Below are positions 1 to 5,088 of a stretch of DNA of 5,088 nt, piece by piece; position 1 is the stretch's first letter, and each line of letters opens with the position of its first letter. Location: positions 1 to 5,088 of the forward strand of contig CAZMOK010000121.1 of NCBI GenBank assembly GCA_964567785.1. The letters run 5' to 3'. A program made the position numbers and the translations under genes. The notes beneath the pieces are model-generated. The model ran no database searches. It saw only the letters and a list, made by a program, of their open reading frames with translations, and was not told the origin of the DNA. The stretch is from CAZMOK01 sp964567785 (GTDB taxonomy: Bacteria > Bacteroidota > Bacteroidia > Bacteroidales > JAGOPY01).

Positions 1-18
1 GTTTATTTCATTGTTCAT
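1..18 (-). CDS. Possible start of the next gene of the operon, cut by the window edge
   Basis: An ATG lies 2 nt after the TAA stop of the TonB-dependent receptor gene and opens a frame (Met-Asn-Asn-Glu-Ile-Asn) that is still open at the window edge. The tight spacing matches the other junctions of this operon. Receptors of this class are often followed by a partner, commonly a cell-surface lipoprotein, but six codons say nothing about identity. A second ATG at 9-11 is followed by one codon and a stop, so it is not an alternative start. This call rests only on spacing and an open frame. Confidence 0.3.
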
Positions 19-20
19 TG

Positions 21-2537
21 TTAATCCGCATTATTCATCGAAAACTTCAGGTACAGGGTAGGGGTGAAAGGAATTGCCTCAGCATAAACATTGATCGAGT
101 TGTTCTGCCCCGATGGGATCCTTTCAAAATTGGTGTACTTGATGTTCTGTGAGTTCAAAAGGTTCAGGATCGAAAGGCCCGCCTCGCCAACCACCTTACG
201 GTCGAGGAACTTGTAAATGAAAGAAACATCCAGGCGGCTATAGGAAAGGTCCCCGGTATTCTTGTCGTAAGGATAGGGAGCTACAGGAAAGCCTGATCCG
301 TAAACGTAATTGGTGGAAAAATAGAAGGGATCGAAATTCAGCAGCAGCGCAGCCTTCAGCTCATGGCGCTGGTCGTGATATGCCCGGCGGTAATTGTTGT
401 TCAGCAGGTCCGGAAAGCGCTCTTCTGTTTTGCTGAGCGTGTAGGCAATCCAGGCCGAATGATTGTTGAATTCCTTCTGGAGGAACAGGTCCACCCCCCT
501 GATCCGGCTTTCACCGATCAGCAGTCCTTCCAGGTTCAGTACACCCGAGTAAAAATACCTGGTGATCCCTGAAATCCACTTGAAAAAAGGTTCAACATTG
601 ACGGTCCAGCCGTTTTTATAGTAAGAAGCCCCGGATACAAGATGCGATGCCTTGATCACTGGAATGCCGTCATTGTCGGCAATAGCCCAGAAATACCTGT
701 AGTTTCCCACCTCATCCACAGCAACCGTTCGGGTGATGAACTGGTTGTACAAGCCCCAGGCGGCATTCAGCTTCCAGTTTTCATTGGCCTGGTAAGAGAC
801 TGACAATCTTGGCTCGAAATAGGCTTTTTTCAGGTTTCCTGCCAGGGTCAGCCGGTAACCTGCCTTCAGCATCACTTTTTTACCCAGCGACATAATGTCC
901 TGCGCCGAAATGAACATCCGGCTTGCACGGGATTCCCAGTCGATAGTGGATATATTGAACGTGTCTTCCTTCAGGATGACCCTGTTGTTGTAAAAACCCA
1001 TTGATGCTTCGATGGTATGGTTGCGGTGCACATAAAAGCGGTTATCAACTTTCAGTATCGATTCGTTCATACTGTTCTCGCTCCGCTGGTCGATGGTCTG
1101 CACCGTCAGGCTTTGCTGGTTGTGGTCGAGCAGCAGATCATCCTCATAAATGGAACGGATGTTCGTGAAAGAAAAGCTGAAGTTGCTGGTATTTCCGCTT
1201 TTCCAGGTCTTCCCGTAGAACAGCGTGCCCCCCGACTGAGTGTTCGTTTCCCTGGTGTTCTTGTTGAGGGTCCAGACCCTGTAAGGTTCATTGATGGCAT
1301 AGGAGAAACGGTCGTTGGCGCCGTACAGGCTGACATAAAAGAGGTCGCTCTGCCCTGTTTCCGTAGTGTATTTAATATTGAGGTCGCGGAACATGTAATC
1401 GGGGATTATGTCCACGTCGACATCATTGGTCGTGTCGGCATCGTTGTTCCTCCTGAATAGATTCTGCATGTCGGAAGGGTTGTAGAGATCGTACCAGGTC
1501 TGCCTGAGCGCGATCACGAGCGATCCTCTCTTGAAAAGGGGTATTTCCACCAGGCCGTTGAGGGTCATGTTATTGATGGATACCGTGAACCCGGTCTTGA
1601 GCCTGTTGCCGTTCTTTCCCGTTATATTGACAATACCCCCCGCCCTTTCGCCGAAACGCGTGTCATAACCCCCTTTGAACACCTCGATATCTTTGGCCAT
1701 GAGGGGGTTGAAAGCGCTGATGTTGTCGTTGAAGTTCTTCAGTCCGTAGATGGGGAATCCATCAAAGAGCACCTGGCTCTGGCCGGCATAGCTGCCCCAT
1801 ATGATGAGATCGTTGGTCTGCTCGCCCGAGGCGGTTATCCCCGGCATCAGCCTCAGCAGGTTGAACACCGAATTGTCGCCGAATCCCGGCAGGAAATTCG
1901 CCACCTTATGATTCAGCTTCATCATTCCCGCCTTTTCGCCGAGCTGTGTCGACCGCTCCACTTCCCTGTTACTGATCACCACCTCTTTCAGGCCTATTGT
2001 GGAAGGGGTCAGGAGGATCCTGTGACCGGTGCGGGCTTTTAGGGTAGTATCCACAATGTAATATCCCAGGTGGGAAGCCCTGACGCTGAAAAGGCTGTCA
2101 GTTTTGGAGGAATGTGAAAAGCCTCCCCTGAAATCAGTAACCACTCCTTTTTCGTTTATGATGATGTGAGAGTAGGGCAGGGGCTCGCGGGAGGTTTTAT
2201 CCGTAATTTGCCCTGATAATAGATATGTTTTCGGGTTTTTCTTTTTCCTGACCTCGTAGATCACAAAGACGTCCCCCATCCGGTCGTACGAAAGGGGAAG
2301 GCCTTTTAATAGCGCCTGTATAGCCTCTTCGGGGGTTTGAAATGTGGAAGTAAGGCTGACCTTGTAACGGGAAAGGAGCTTATCATTGAAAGAAAACCTT
2401 ACATCATGGTTGTCCCTGATCTCAATGAGCACTTCATTCAAGGGAGTGTTCCCGGCATCAATCCGGATGCCTTGCCCCGGTAATACTCCGGATACGGCTA
2501 ACAGCAGTATGAGGATTAAAACCTTTGGACCGTTCAC
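21..2537 (-). CDS. TonB-dependent outer-membrane receptor with STN signalling domain
   Basis: This 838-residue protein is predicted to be an outer-membrane beta-barrel that imports a ligand using TonB energy and also signals its presence. In order: a signal peptide (about 1-23, hydrophobic LILILLLAVSGVL); an STN domain (about 24-95), the periplasmic domain that contacts FecR in transducing receptors; a carboxypeptidase-D-like regulatory domain (about 105-180); a possible TonB-box segment (EVVIS, about 185-189); a plug (about 200-308, with MPGI, GQSQVLFDGFPIYG and the closing GERAGGIVNITGKNG); and a barrel from about 310 to the end. It is much shorter than SusC-type receptors, which usually exceed 1000 residues, and no SusD partner is visible. 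The start is GTG: an in-frame TAA lies four codons upstream, and the next Met (residue 87) would remove the signal peptide and the STN domain. The GTG shares one base with the fecR-like stop (TAGTG), suggesting translational coupling. The substrate cannot be read from the sequence. Confidence 0.93.
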   Translation of the reverse strand: MNGPKVLILILLLAVSGVLPGQGIRIDAGNTPLNEVLIEIRDNHDVRFSFNDKLLSRYKVSLTSTFQTPEEAIQALLKGLPLSYDRMGDVFVIYEVRKKKNPKTYLLSGQITDKTSREPLPYSHIIINEKGVVTDFRGGFSHSSKTDSLFSVRASHLGYYIVDTTLKARTGHRILLTPSTIGLKEVVISNREVERSTQLGEKAGMMKLNHKVANFLPGFGDNSVFNLLRLMPGITASGEQTNDLIIWGSYAGQSQVLFDGFPIYGLKNFNDNISAFNPLMAKDIEVFKGGYDTRFGERAGGIVNITGKNGNRLKTGFTVSINNMTLNGLVEIPLFKRGSLVIALRQTWYDLYNPSDMQNLFRRNNDADTTNDVDVDIIPDYMFRDLNIKYTTETGQSDLFYVSLYGANDRFSYAINEPYRVWTLNKNTRETNTQSGGTLFYGKTWKSGNTSNFSFSFTNIRSIYEDDLLLDHNQQSLTVQTIDQRSENSMNESILKVDNRFYVHRNHTIEASMGFYNNRVILKEDTFNISTIDWESRASRMFISAQDIMSLGKKVMLKAGYRLTLAGNLKKAYFEPRLSVSYQANENWKLNAAWGLYNQFITRTVAVDEVGNYRYFWAIADNDGIPVIKASHLVSGASYYKNGWTVNVEPFFKWISGITRYFYSGVLNLEGLLIGESRIRGVDLFLQKEFNNHSAWIAYTLSKTEERFPDLLNNNYRRAYHDQRHELKAALLLNFDPFYFSTNYVYGSGFPVAPYPYDKNTGDLSYSRLDVSFIYKFLDRKVVGEAGLSILNLLNSQNIKYTNFERIPSGQNNSINVYAEAIPFTPTLYLKFSMNNAD

Positions 2538-3379
2538 TATTGATCGTTATTCAGGAGCTGGTATACACCGTCCGACTTTTCGACAAATGTAAGGCCAAAA
2601 GGTTTACATATCAGGCCCAGCACTTCTTCAACCGGCTTTTCCCTCGAAAACAAACCGGTATAGCTCAGTCCGGGTTCTTCGTTGATAAGGATGGTAACAT
2701 CATACTGCCTTTCAATCTCGGCAAGAACTTGCAGTAAGGGCGCCCCCGTAAAGTTGAACATGCCTTCGGTCCATGAGATGGCCTCTTCGGGCCTGATCTT
2801 TTTCTCTACCGAGATGTTTCCTTTTTCATTGACACTGGCCTTGTACCCGGGCCCAAGCACCACAGATTCATCTGACTTGCTTCTCACTTTCACTTTTCCT
2901 GTGATACACGCAACCGTGTAATCCTCGTTGCGGCTATATATGTTGAAGCTAGTGCCGAGCACTTCGGTAGTGCCGTTCTGTGAATTTACGGTGAAAGCGC
3001 TTCCCTCCATGACTTTGAAATAACCTTCACCCTCAAACCTGATGTTCCGGTTGAATTTCCACCAGTAAGGGTTATAGGAAAGTGCTGAGCGTGCATTCAG
3101 CTCAATTTTCGAGCTGTCGGGCAGGTAATAGGTCAGGTGCTGACCGTTTGGCACACTGACTCTTTCTGTGTGGAACCTGAGGAAAAGGCCGATGCTGAGA
3201 AAGACCAGCACTGAGGCTGCTATACCCGCAATCATAAGCCGCCTGGCCATTCTGACTACAGGGGCGCTGTCTTTTCTCCCGGGCTTTTCTGATAGTTTCC
3301 CTGAGAGCTCATCCCATGCTTCTTCTTTCGATCTTTGATAAGGCACTTTTGCCTTTTCGAAGAAGCGTTTCTCGTCCAT
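2537..3379 (-). CDS. FecR-family anti-sigma factor with C-terminal DUF4974 domain
   Basis: This 280-residue single-pass inner-membrane protein is predicted to relay the signal from the receptor to the ECF sigma factor. The cytoplasmic N-terminus (1-47) begins MDEKRFFEKAKVPYQRSKEE and contains EEAWDEL; it would bind the sigma factor. One membrane helix follows (about 48-67, IAGIAASVLVFLSIGLFL). The periplasmic FecR domain spans about 74-166, with LPDSSKIELNARSALSYNP, FEGEGYFKV and VLGTSFNIY as typical family blocks. A DUF4974-like domain (about 207-276) would meet the receptor's STN domain. I chose the ATG at 3377-3379. A TTG at 3398-3400, overlapping the sigma stop, would add seven residues, but the protein from the ATG begins as relatives usually do. 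The gene starts 17 nt after the sigma stop and overlaps the receptor start by 1 nt. Whether it inhibits or activates its sigma factor cannot be read from the sequence; both occur in this family. Confidence 0.93.
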   Translation of the reverse strand: MDEKRFFEKAKVPYQRSKEEAWDELSGKLSEKPGRKDSAPVVRMARRLMIAGIAASVLVFLSIGLFLRFHTERVSVPNGQHLTYYLPDSSKIELNARSALSYNPYWWKFNRNIRFEGEGYFKVMEGSAFTVNSQNGTTEVLGTSFNIYSRNEDYTVACITGKVKVRSKSDESVVLGPGYKASVNEKGNISVEKKIRPEEAISWTEGMFNFTGAPLLQVLAEIERQYDVTILINEEPGLSYTGLFSREKPVEEVLGLICKPFGLTFVEKSDGVYQLLNNDQ

Positions 3380-3396
3380 ATGTGGTTTTTCACCGG

Positions 3397-3879
3397 TCAA
3401 TTCAATGCTTTTTTCAAATGTTCAAGTGCAAATTTCATCCTTTTTTCCACGGCCTTTACGCTGATGCCGAGCACTTCAGAAATTTCGCGGTACTTCAGGT
3501 TATCCATCCTGCTCATCAGGAAAACTGTCCGCTGTTTTTCCGGGAGCTGCTGAAGGGCTGCGTCATACCTGTTGCTCAGCTCTTCAAAATGTATTTTCTC
3601 CTCCGGGTTTTCCCCTGTAAGTTCAGGGATAATATTCAGTTTGAAATTCAAGGCTGTTTTTTGTTTTCTGTAATGGCTGATGAACATATCGCCTGCGATT
3701 TTATAAAGCAACCCTTTGATTTTTCCCTCGCTTGTATCGGGTTGCTTTTCCCATACCTTGAGGAATGTTTCCTGGGCAATGTCCGTTGCCAGCTCCGTAT
3801 CGCCCGAGCGATAGTAAACATAGTTCCTCACACCGTCGAAGTGTTTGTCGAAGATCTCTTTGAACTCTTGTTTTGTCAA
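3397..3879 (-). CDS. ECF-type RNA polymerase sigma factor (FecI-like sigma-70 family)
   Basis: This 160-residue protein is a two-domain ECF sigma factor and should direct RNA polymerase to the promoters it controls. Region 2 spans about 10-75, with DIAQETFLKVWEK (33-45) as the core-binding helix and YKIAGDMFISHYRKQK (59-74) as the likely -10 recognition part. A linker covers about 76-104. Region 4 spans about 105-157, with LPEKQRTVFLM and a helix-turn-helix YREISEVLGISVKAVEKRMK for -35 recognition. Length is normal for the family. The start is TTG: an in-frame TGA at 3898-3900 blocks upward extension, no ATG or GTG lies between, and the first internal Met (residue 65) would remove most of region 2. 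The resulting N-terminus, MTKQEFKEIFDKHFD, looks normal for Bacteroidota ECF factors. It is the first gene of the signalling operon; the fecR-like gene follows directly. Confidence 0.94.
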   Translation of the reverse strand: MTKQEFKEIFDKHFDGVRNYVYYRSGDTELATDIAQETFLKVWEKQPDTSEGKIKGLLYKIAGDMFISHYRKQKTALNFKLNIIPELTGENPEEKIHFEELSNRYDAALQQLPEKQRTVFLMSRMDNLKYREISEVLGISVKAVEKRMKFALEHLKKALN

Positions 3880-3903
3880 CGGACCGTAATAATTGATTCA
3901 GCG

Positions 3904-3911
3904 TAAAAGTA
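3904..3911 (-). promoter_or_regulatory. Weak candidate -7 element for the sigma/FecR/receptor operon
   Basis: On the minus strand the bases read TACTTTTA, one mismatch from the Bacteroidota housekeeping -7 consensus TAnnTTTG, about 25 nt upstream of the TTG start of the sigma gene. No TTTG-type -33 element is found at the expected distance upstream. The region is AT-rich, so a match of this quality can occur by chance. Confidence 0.2.
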
Positions 3912-3948
3912 TTCAATATTTTTCTTTTATGTTGTTTCCAGCAGGGGG

Positions 3949-4021
3949 TGCAAAGAGTGAAGCAGAGAACGCAAAGGAAAGTATACCTCTGCGATCTCCG
4001 CCCTACTTAATGAACTCTGCG
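3949..4021. repeat. Cluster of six 9-bp CGCARAG-type repeats in inverted arrangement
   Basis: Within the 160-base gap between the lipoprotein and sigma genes, three units lie on the plus strand: TGCAAAGAG (3949-3957), AGCAGAGAA (3961-3969) and CGCAAAGGA (3970-3978). Three more lie on the minus strand: CGCAGAGGT (3985-3993), GGCGGAGAT (3994-4002) and CGCAGAGTT (4013-4021). The loose consensus is CGCARAGRN, and adjoining units are spaced exactly 9 bp. The two halves face each other, so a short hairpin (GCAGAG 3962-3967 with CTCTGC 3987-3992, 19-nt loop) is possible. No T-run follows it on the minus strand, so it is not a clear terminator. I have the impression that similar GCAAAG/GCAGAG strings are scattered between genes in many Bacteroidota genomes, which would make this a degenerate dispersed repeat. 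Confidence 0.5.
3980..4008 (-). promoter_or_regulatory. Two-part motif AAGTAGGG-N13-GGTATACT, upstream of the sigma gene
   Basis: On the minus strand AAGTAGGG (4001-4008) is followed after 13 nt by GGTATACT (3980-3987). The same two octamers in the same order occur upstream of the lipoprotein gene (4908-4940) with a 17-nt spacer. The TATACT end lies about 100 nt upstream of the sigma start. It may be a promoter or regulator-binding site, or simply overlap the repeat cluster by chance. The 4-nt difference in spacing weakens a single-promoter reading. Confidence 0.3.
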
Positions 4022-4039
4022 TGATATATTTCATTTCAA

Positions 4040-4873
4040 TTACGGTAAAAAGATCGTAAAAGTGATCCCGTTGATAAGCACTGTGGCAATGTTATCGCAA
4101 TCCCCGTCGCCGAAATCGAGCACCCTCACAGGCCTTCCTTCGGGCTGCAGCTCAACCGTTCCGCTCACGATCCAGCGGCAGTTCAGCTCCACCCTGAGCG
4201 GGTTCACTGTTTCCCTCTCCCAGGTCAATCCTGAGGGCCTGATGCCGTCGGCTTCCCCTTCGATAAGGTAGACGTCGTCCCAGAGGCGCCAGGTGTCAAA
4301 ACCTTCGATCCAGGTGCGTGTTTTCTCAGCATTCCAGCTCAGTGTGCCCAGGTTGTTATGCAGGTGGATCACGCCGGTGATGTCGACCAGGAAATAGGGG
4401 TGGTTGTTTGCATTAAGGCCCATGTTGGTTACCACCTTGGTGCCTTCCACCTTGTTGTCGTTCACATAATAATTTTCAAAACCGGTGGTGATCACTGTGC
4501 CCGGGAGCCGGTATCTTCCTGTGAAGGATACAATGATCTTTCCCCTGCGGTATCGGCCGTCGTTGCAAAGGCAGTTCTCTTCCCCGAAATCGATTATGAG
4601 CTCCCTGGGGCTTACGGTTGTATCCAGGCTTATGGTTGCACACGGCCCGAGAATGACCCCGTCACCATACCCTTCTTTAAGGTAGTTTGTGCTCATTTCA
4701 TAGGCTTCGTCGGCAATGCTGGTTACATTGTCAAACACGCCTTCTGCGAAAGCATCGTTTTGTGAAAATGCGGTGTCACTTTCAGGTTCTTCATTTTCTT
4801 TCTTACAGGATGAGAACATGGTGACCATCCCGATTACTGTCAATAAGACCAGACTGAATTTCAATGTTTTCAT
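4040..4873 (-). CDS. Hypothetical Bacteroidota lipoprotein with an apparent internal duplication
   Basis: This 277-residue protein has a lipoprotein signal peptide (hydrophobic 6-20, then FSSC) with the lipidated cysteine at residue 23. The next residues are KKENEEPESD; acid-rich positions just after the cysteine are known in Bacteroidota to favour export to the cell surface, so surface display is likely but inferred. A probably helical stretch (about 35-67) leads into beta-rich sequence. Two segments look alike. Residues 78-113 start at Cys78, contain IIDFGEENC (93-101) and continue DGRYRRGKI. Residues 232-270 start at Cys232, contain VLDFGDGDC (251-259) and continue to INGI. The cysteine spacing is 23 and 27 residues, suggesting one disulfide per half. 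I recognise no named family or catalytic motif. The start is a plain ATG. It lies 160 nt upstream of the sigma gene and is probably a separate transcription unit, although its upstream gap shares a motif with the one before the sigma gene. Confidence 0.8.
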   Translation of the reverse strand: MKTLKFSLVLLTVIGMVTMFSSCKKENEEPESDTAFSQNDAFAEGVFDNVTSIADEAYEMSTNYLKEGYGDGVILGPCATISLDTTVSPRELIIDFGEENCLCNDGRYRRGKIIVSFTGRYRLPGTVITTGFENYYVNDNKVEGTKVVTNMGLNANNHPYFLVDITGVIHLHNNLGTLSWNAEKTRTWIEGFDTWRLWDDVYLIEGEADGIRPSGLTWERETVNPLRVELNCRWIVSGTVELQPEGRPVRVLDFGDGDCDNIATVLINGITFTIFLP

Positions 4874-4907
4874 AATAGAGTGTTTTTAAGTTTTCGCGTT
4901 TTACAAT

Positions 4908-4940
4908 AGTATACCGCATGAAAATGTGTCTACCCTACTT
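4908..4940 (-). promoter_or_regulatory. Candidate promoter of the lipoprotein gene, with motif AAGTAGGG-N17-GGTATACT
   Basis: On the minus strand AAGTAGGG (4933-4940) is followed after 17 nt by GGTATACT (4908-4915), ending 34 nt before the ATG of the lipoprotein gene. The overlapping string TACTATTG (4904-4911) is one mismatch from the Bacteroidota -7 consensus TAnnTTTG. No TTTG stands at the usual -33 position; AAGTAGGG lies there instead and could be an alternative -35 element or an activator site. The same octamer pair occurs at 3980-4008. Confidence 0.35.
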
Positions 4941-4984
4941 TTTTTGTGAGTTTTAATTATGGGTCATGGCATCATTTTGATTCG

Positions 4985-5086
4985 TTAATTCTTTTTCCTG
5001 ATCCTTTTTTTTCTCTTGATCCTATTCCTGTTCCTGTTCCTGTTCCTTCTCCTGATCTTCACCTCCTTCAGAGGTGTGGGGGTTCT
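4985..5086 (-). CDS. Probable C-terminal end of an upstream gene, with a basic Arg-Asn repeat tail (partial)
   Basis: A minus-strand frame open from the window edge ends at TAA (4985-4987). Its 33 residues begin RTPTPLKEVKIRRR, continue with an (RN)4-type repeat, and finish IKRKKRIRKKN. A low-complexity, strongly basic tail of this kind is typical of nucleic-acid-binding proteins, but the body of the protein lies outside the window and I cannot name it. A competing frame from 5087 would give an acidic Glu-Gln tail ending at TAG (5022-5024). I prefer the basic frame because the residues before the repeat look more protein-like and it leaves a normal-sized gap to the next gene. A non-coding origin is also possible. 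Confidence 0.4.
   Translation of the reverse strand, partial: RTPTPLKEVKIRRRNRNRNRNRIKRKKRIRKKN
5025..5042. repeat. Three perfect tandem TTCCTG hexamers with degenerate flanking copies
   Basis: TTCCTG is repeated three times without error at 5025-5042. It is flanked by imperfect copies such as CCTATTCCTG on the left and TTCCTTCTCCTG on the right, giving a pyrimidine-rich tract over about 4991-5055 on the plus strand. On the minus strand the unit reads CAGGAA, which in the preferred frame is read as alternating AGG and AAC codons (Arg-Asn). A 6-bp unit changes length without shifting the frame. Confidence 0.8.
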
Positions 5087-5088
5087 TT

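Noticed and set aside
1017..1460. A 147-codon open frame on the plus strand inside the receptor gene
   Set aside because: It lies wholly antisense to a well-supported receptor barrel, has no recognisable domain, and the receptor frame has clear family motifs.
3398..3400. TTG overlapping the sigma stop as the start of the fecR-like gene
   Set aside because: The ATG seven codons downstream gives the N-terminus expected for the family, so the extension is unnecessary.
3316..3906. A 196-codon open frame on the plus strand across the sigma gene and the start of the fecR-like gene
   Set aside because: It is antisense to two strongly recognised genes and reads as composition-driven Phe/Leu/Cys-rich sequence without domain structure.
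3701..3916. A shifted minus-strand frame starting at TTG 3914-3916 that could hint at a frameshifted sigma N-terminus
   Set aside because: The main sigma frame already has complete region 2 and a normal N-terminus, so no frameshift is needed.
4358..4765. A 135-codon plus-strand frame antisense to the lipoprotein gene
   Set aside because: The minus-strand frame has a clean signal peptide, lipobox and repeated motifs; the antisense frame has none of these.
5060..5076. Perfect hairpin CACCTC-CTTCA-GAGGTG as a possible terminator
   Set aside because: The stem is only 6 bp, no T-run follows on either strand, and it probably lies inside the coding end of the upstream gene.
1..5088. CRISPR array, tRNA or rRNA gene, insertion sequence, toxin-antitoxin or phage-defence genes
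   Set aside because: No regularly spaced repeats with unique spacers, no cloverleaf or rRNA core sequence, no transposase-like frame and no defence-type domains were seen on either strand.

Overview
The window looks like chromosomal DNA of a member of the Bacteroidota. The evidence is the gene content: a short ECF sigma factor, a FecR anti-sigma factor with the Bacteroidota-type DUF4974 C-terminus, and a TonB-dependent receptor with an STN domain and a carboxypeptidase-D-like domain. The weak Shine-Dalgarno signals, a lipoprotein with an acidic stretch just after the lipobox cysteine, and moderate GC content (judged by eye) fit the same group. Genus cannot be fixed from this sequence.

Every supported gene is on the minus strand, so transcription runs from high to low coordinates. 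From the right edge: (i) 4985-5086, the probable C-terminal end of a gene cut by the window edge, with an Arg-Asn repeat tail; (ii) 4874-4984, a 111-base gap with a candidate promoter; (iii) 4040-4873, a lipoprotein of unknown function with an apparent internal duplication; (iv) 3880-4039, a 160-base gap holding a cluster of 9-bp CGCARAG-type repeats and a two-part motif that also occurs upstream of the lipoprotein; (v) 3397-3879, the ECF sigma factor; (vi) 2537-3379, the FecR anti-sigma factor; (vii) 21-2537, the TonB-dependent receptor; (viii) 1-18, the possible start of a further gene.

The sigma, FecR and receptor genes are packed with a 17-nt gap and then a 1-nt overlap. They form a classical trans-envelope signalling cassette. 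In known systems the receptor binds its ligand at the outer membrane, its periplasmic STN domain contacts the C-terminal domain of FecR, and FecR controls the sigma factor, which directs transcription of target genes, often including the receptor. No SusD-like gene is visible, so the ligand (metal chelate, glycan, peptide or other) is unknown. The sigma gene (TTG) and receptor gene (GTG) appear to lack an ATG start. The core cassette is of a common type. The less ordinary parts are the two-part motif shared by the two gaps, the 9-bp repeat cluster, and the duplicated-motif lipoprotein.
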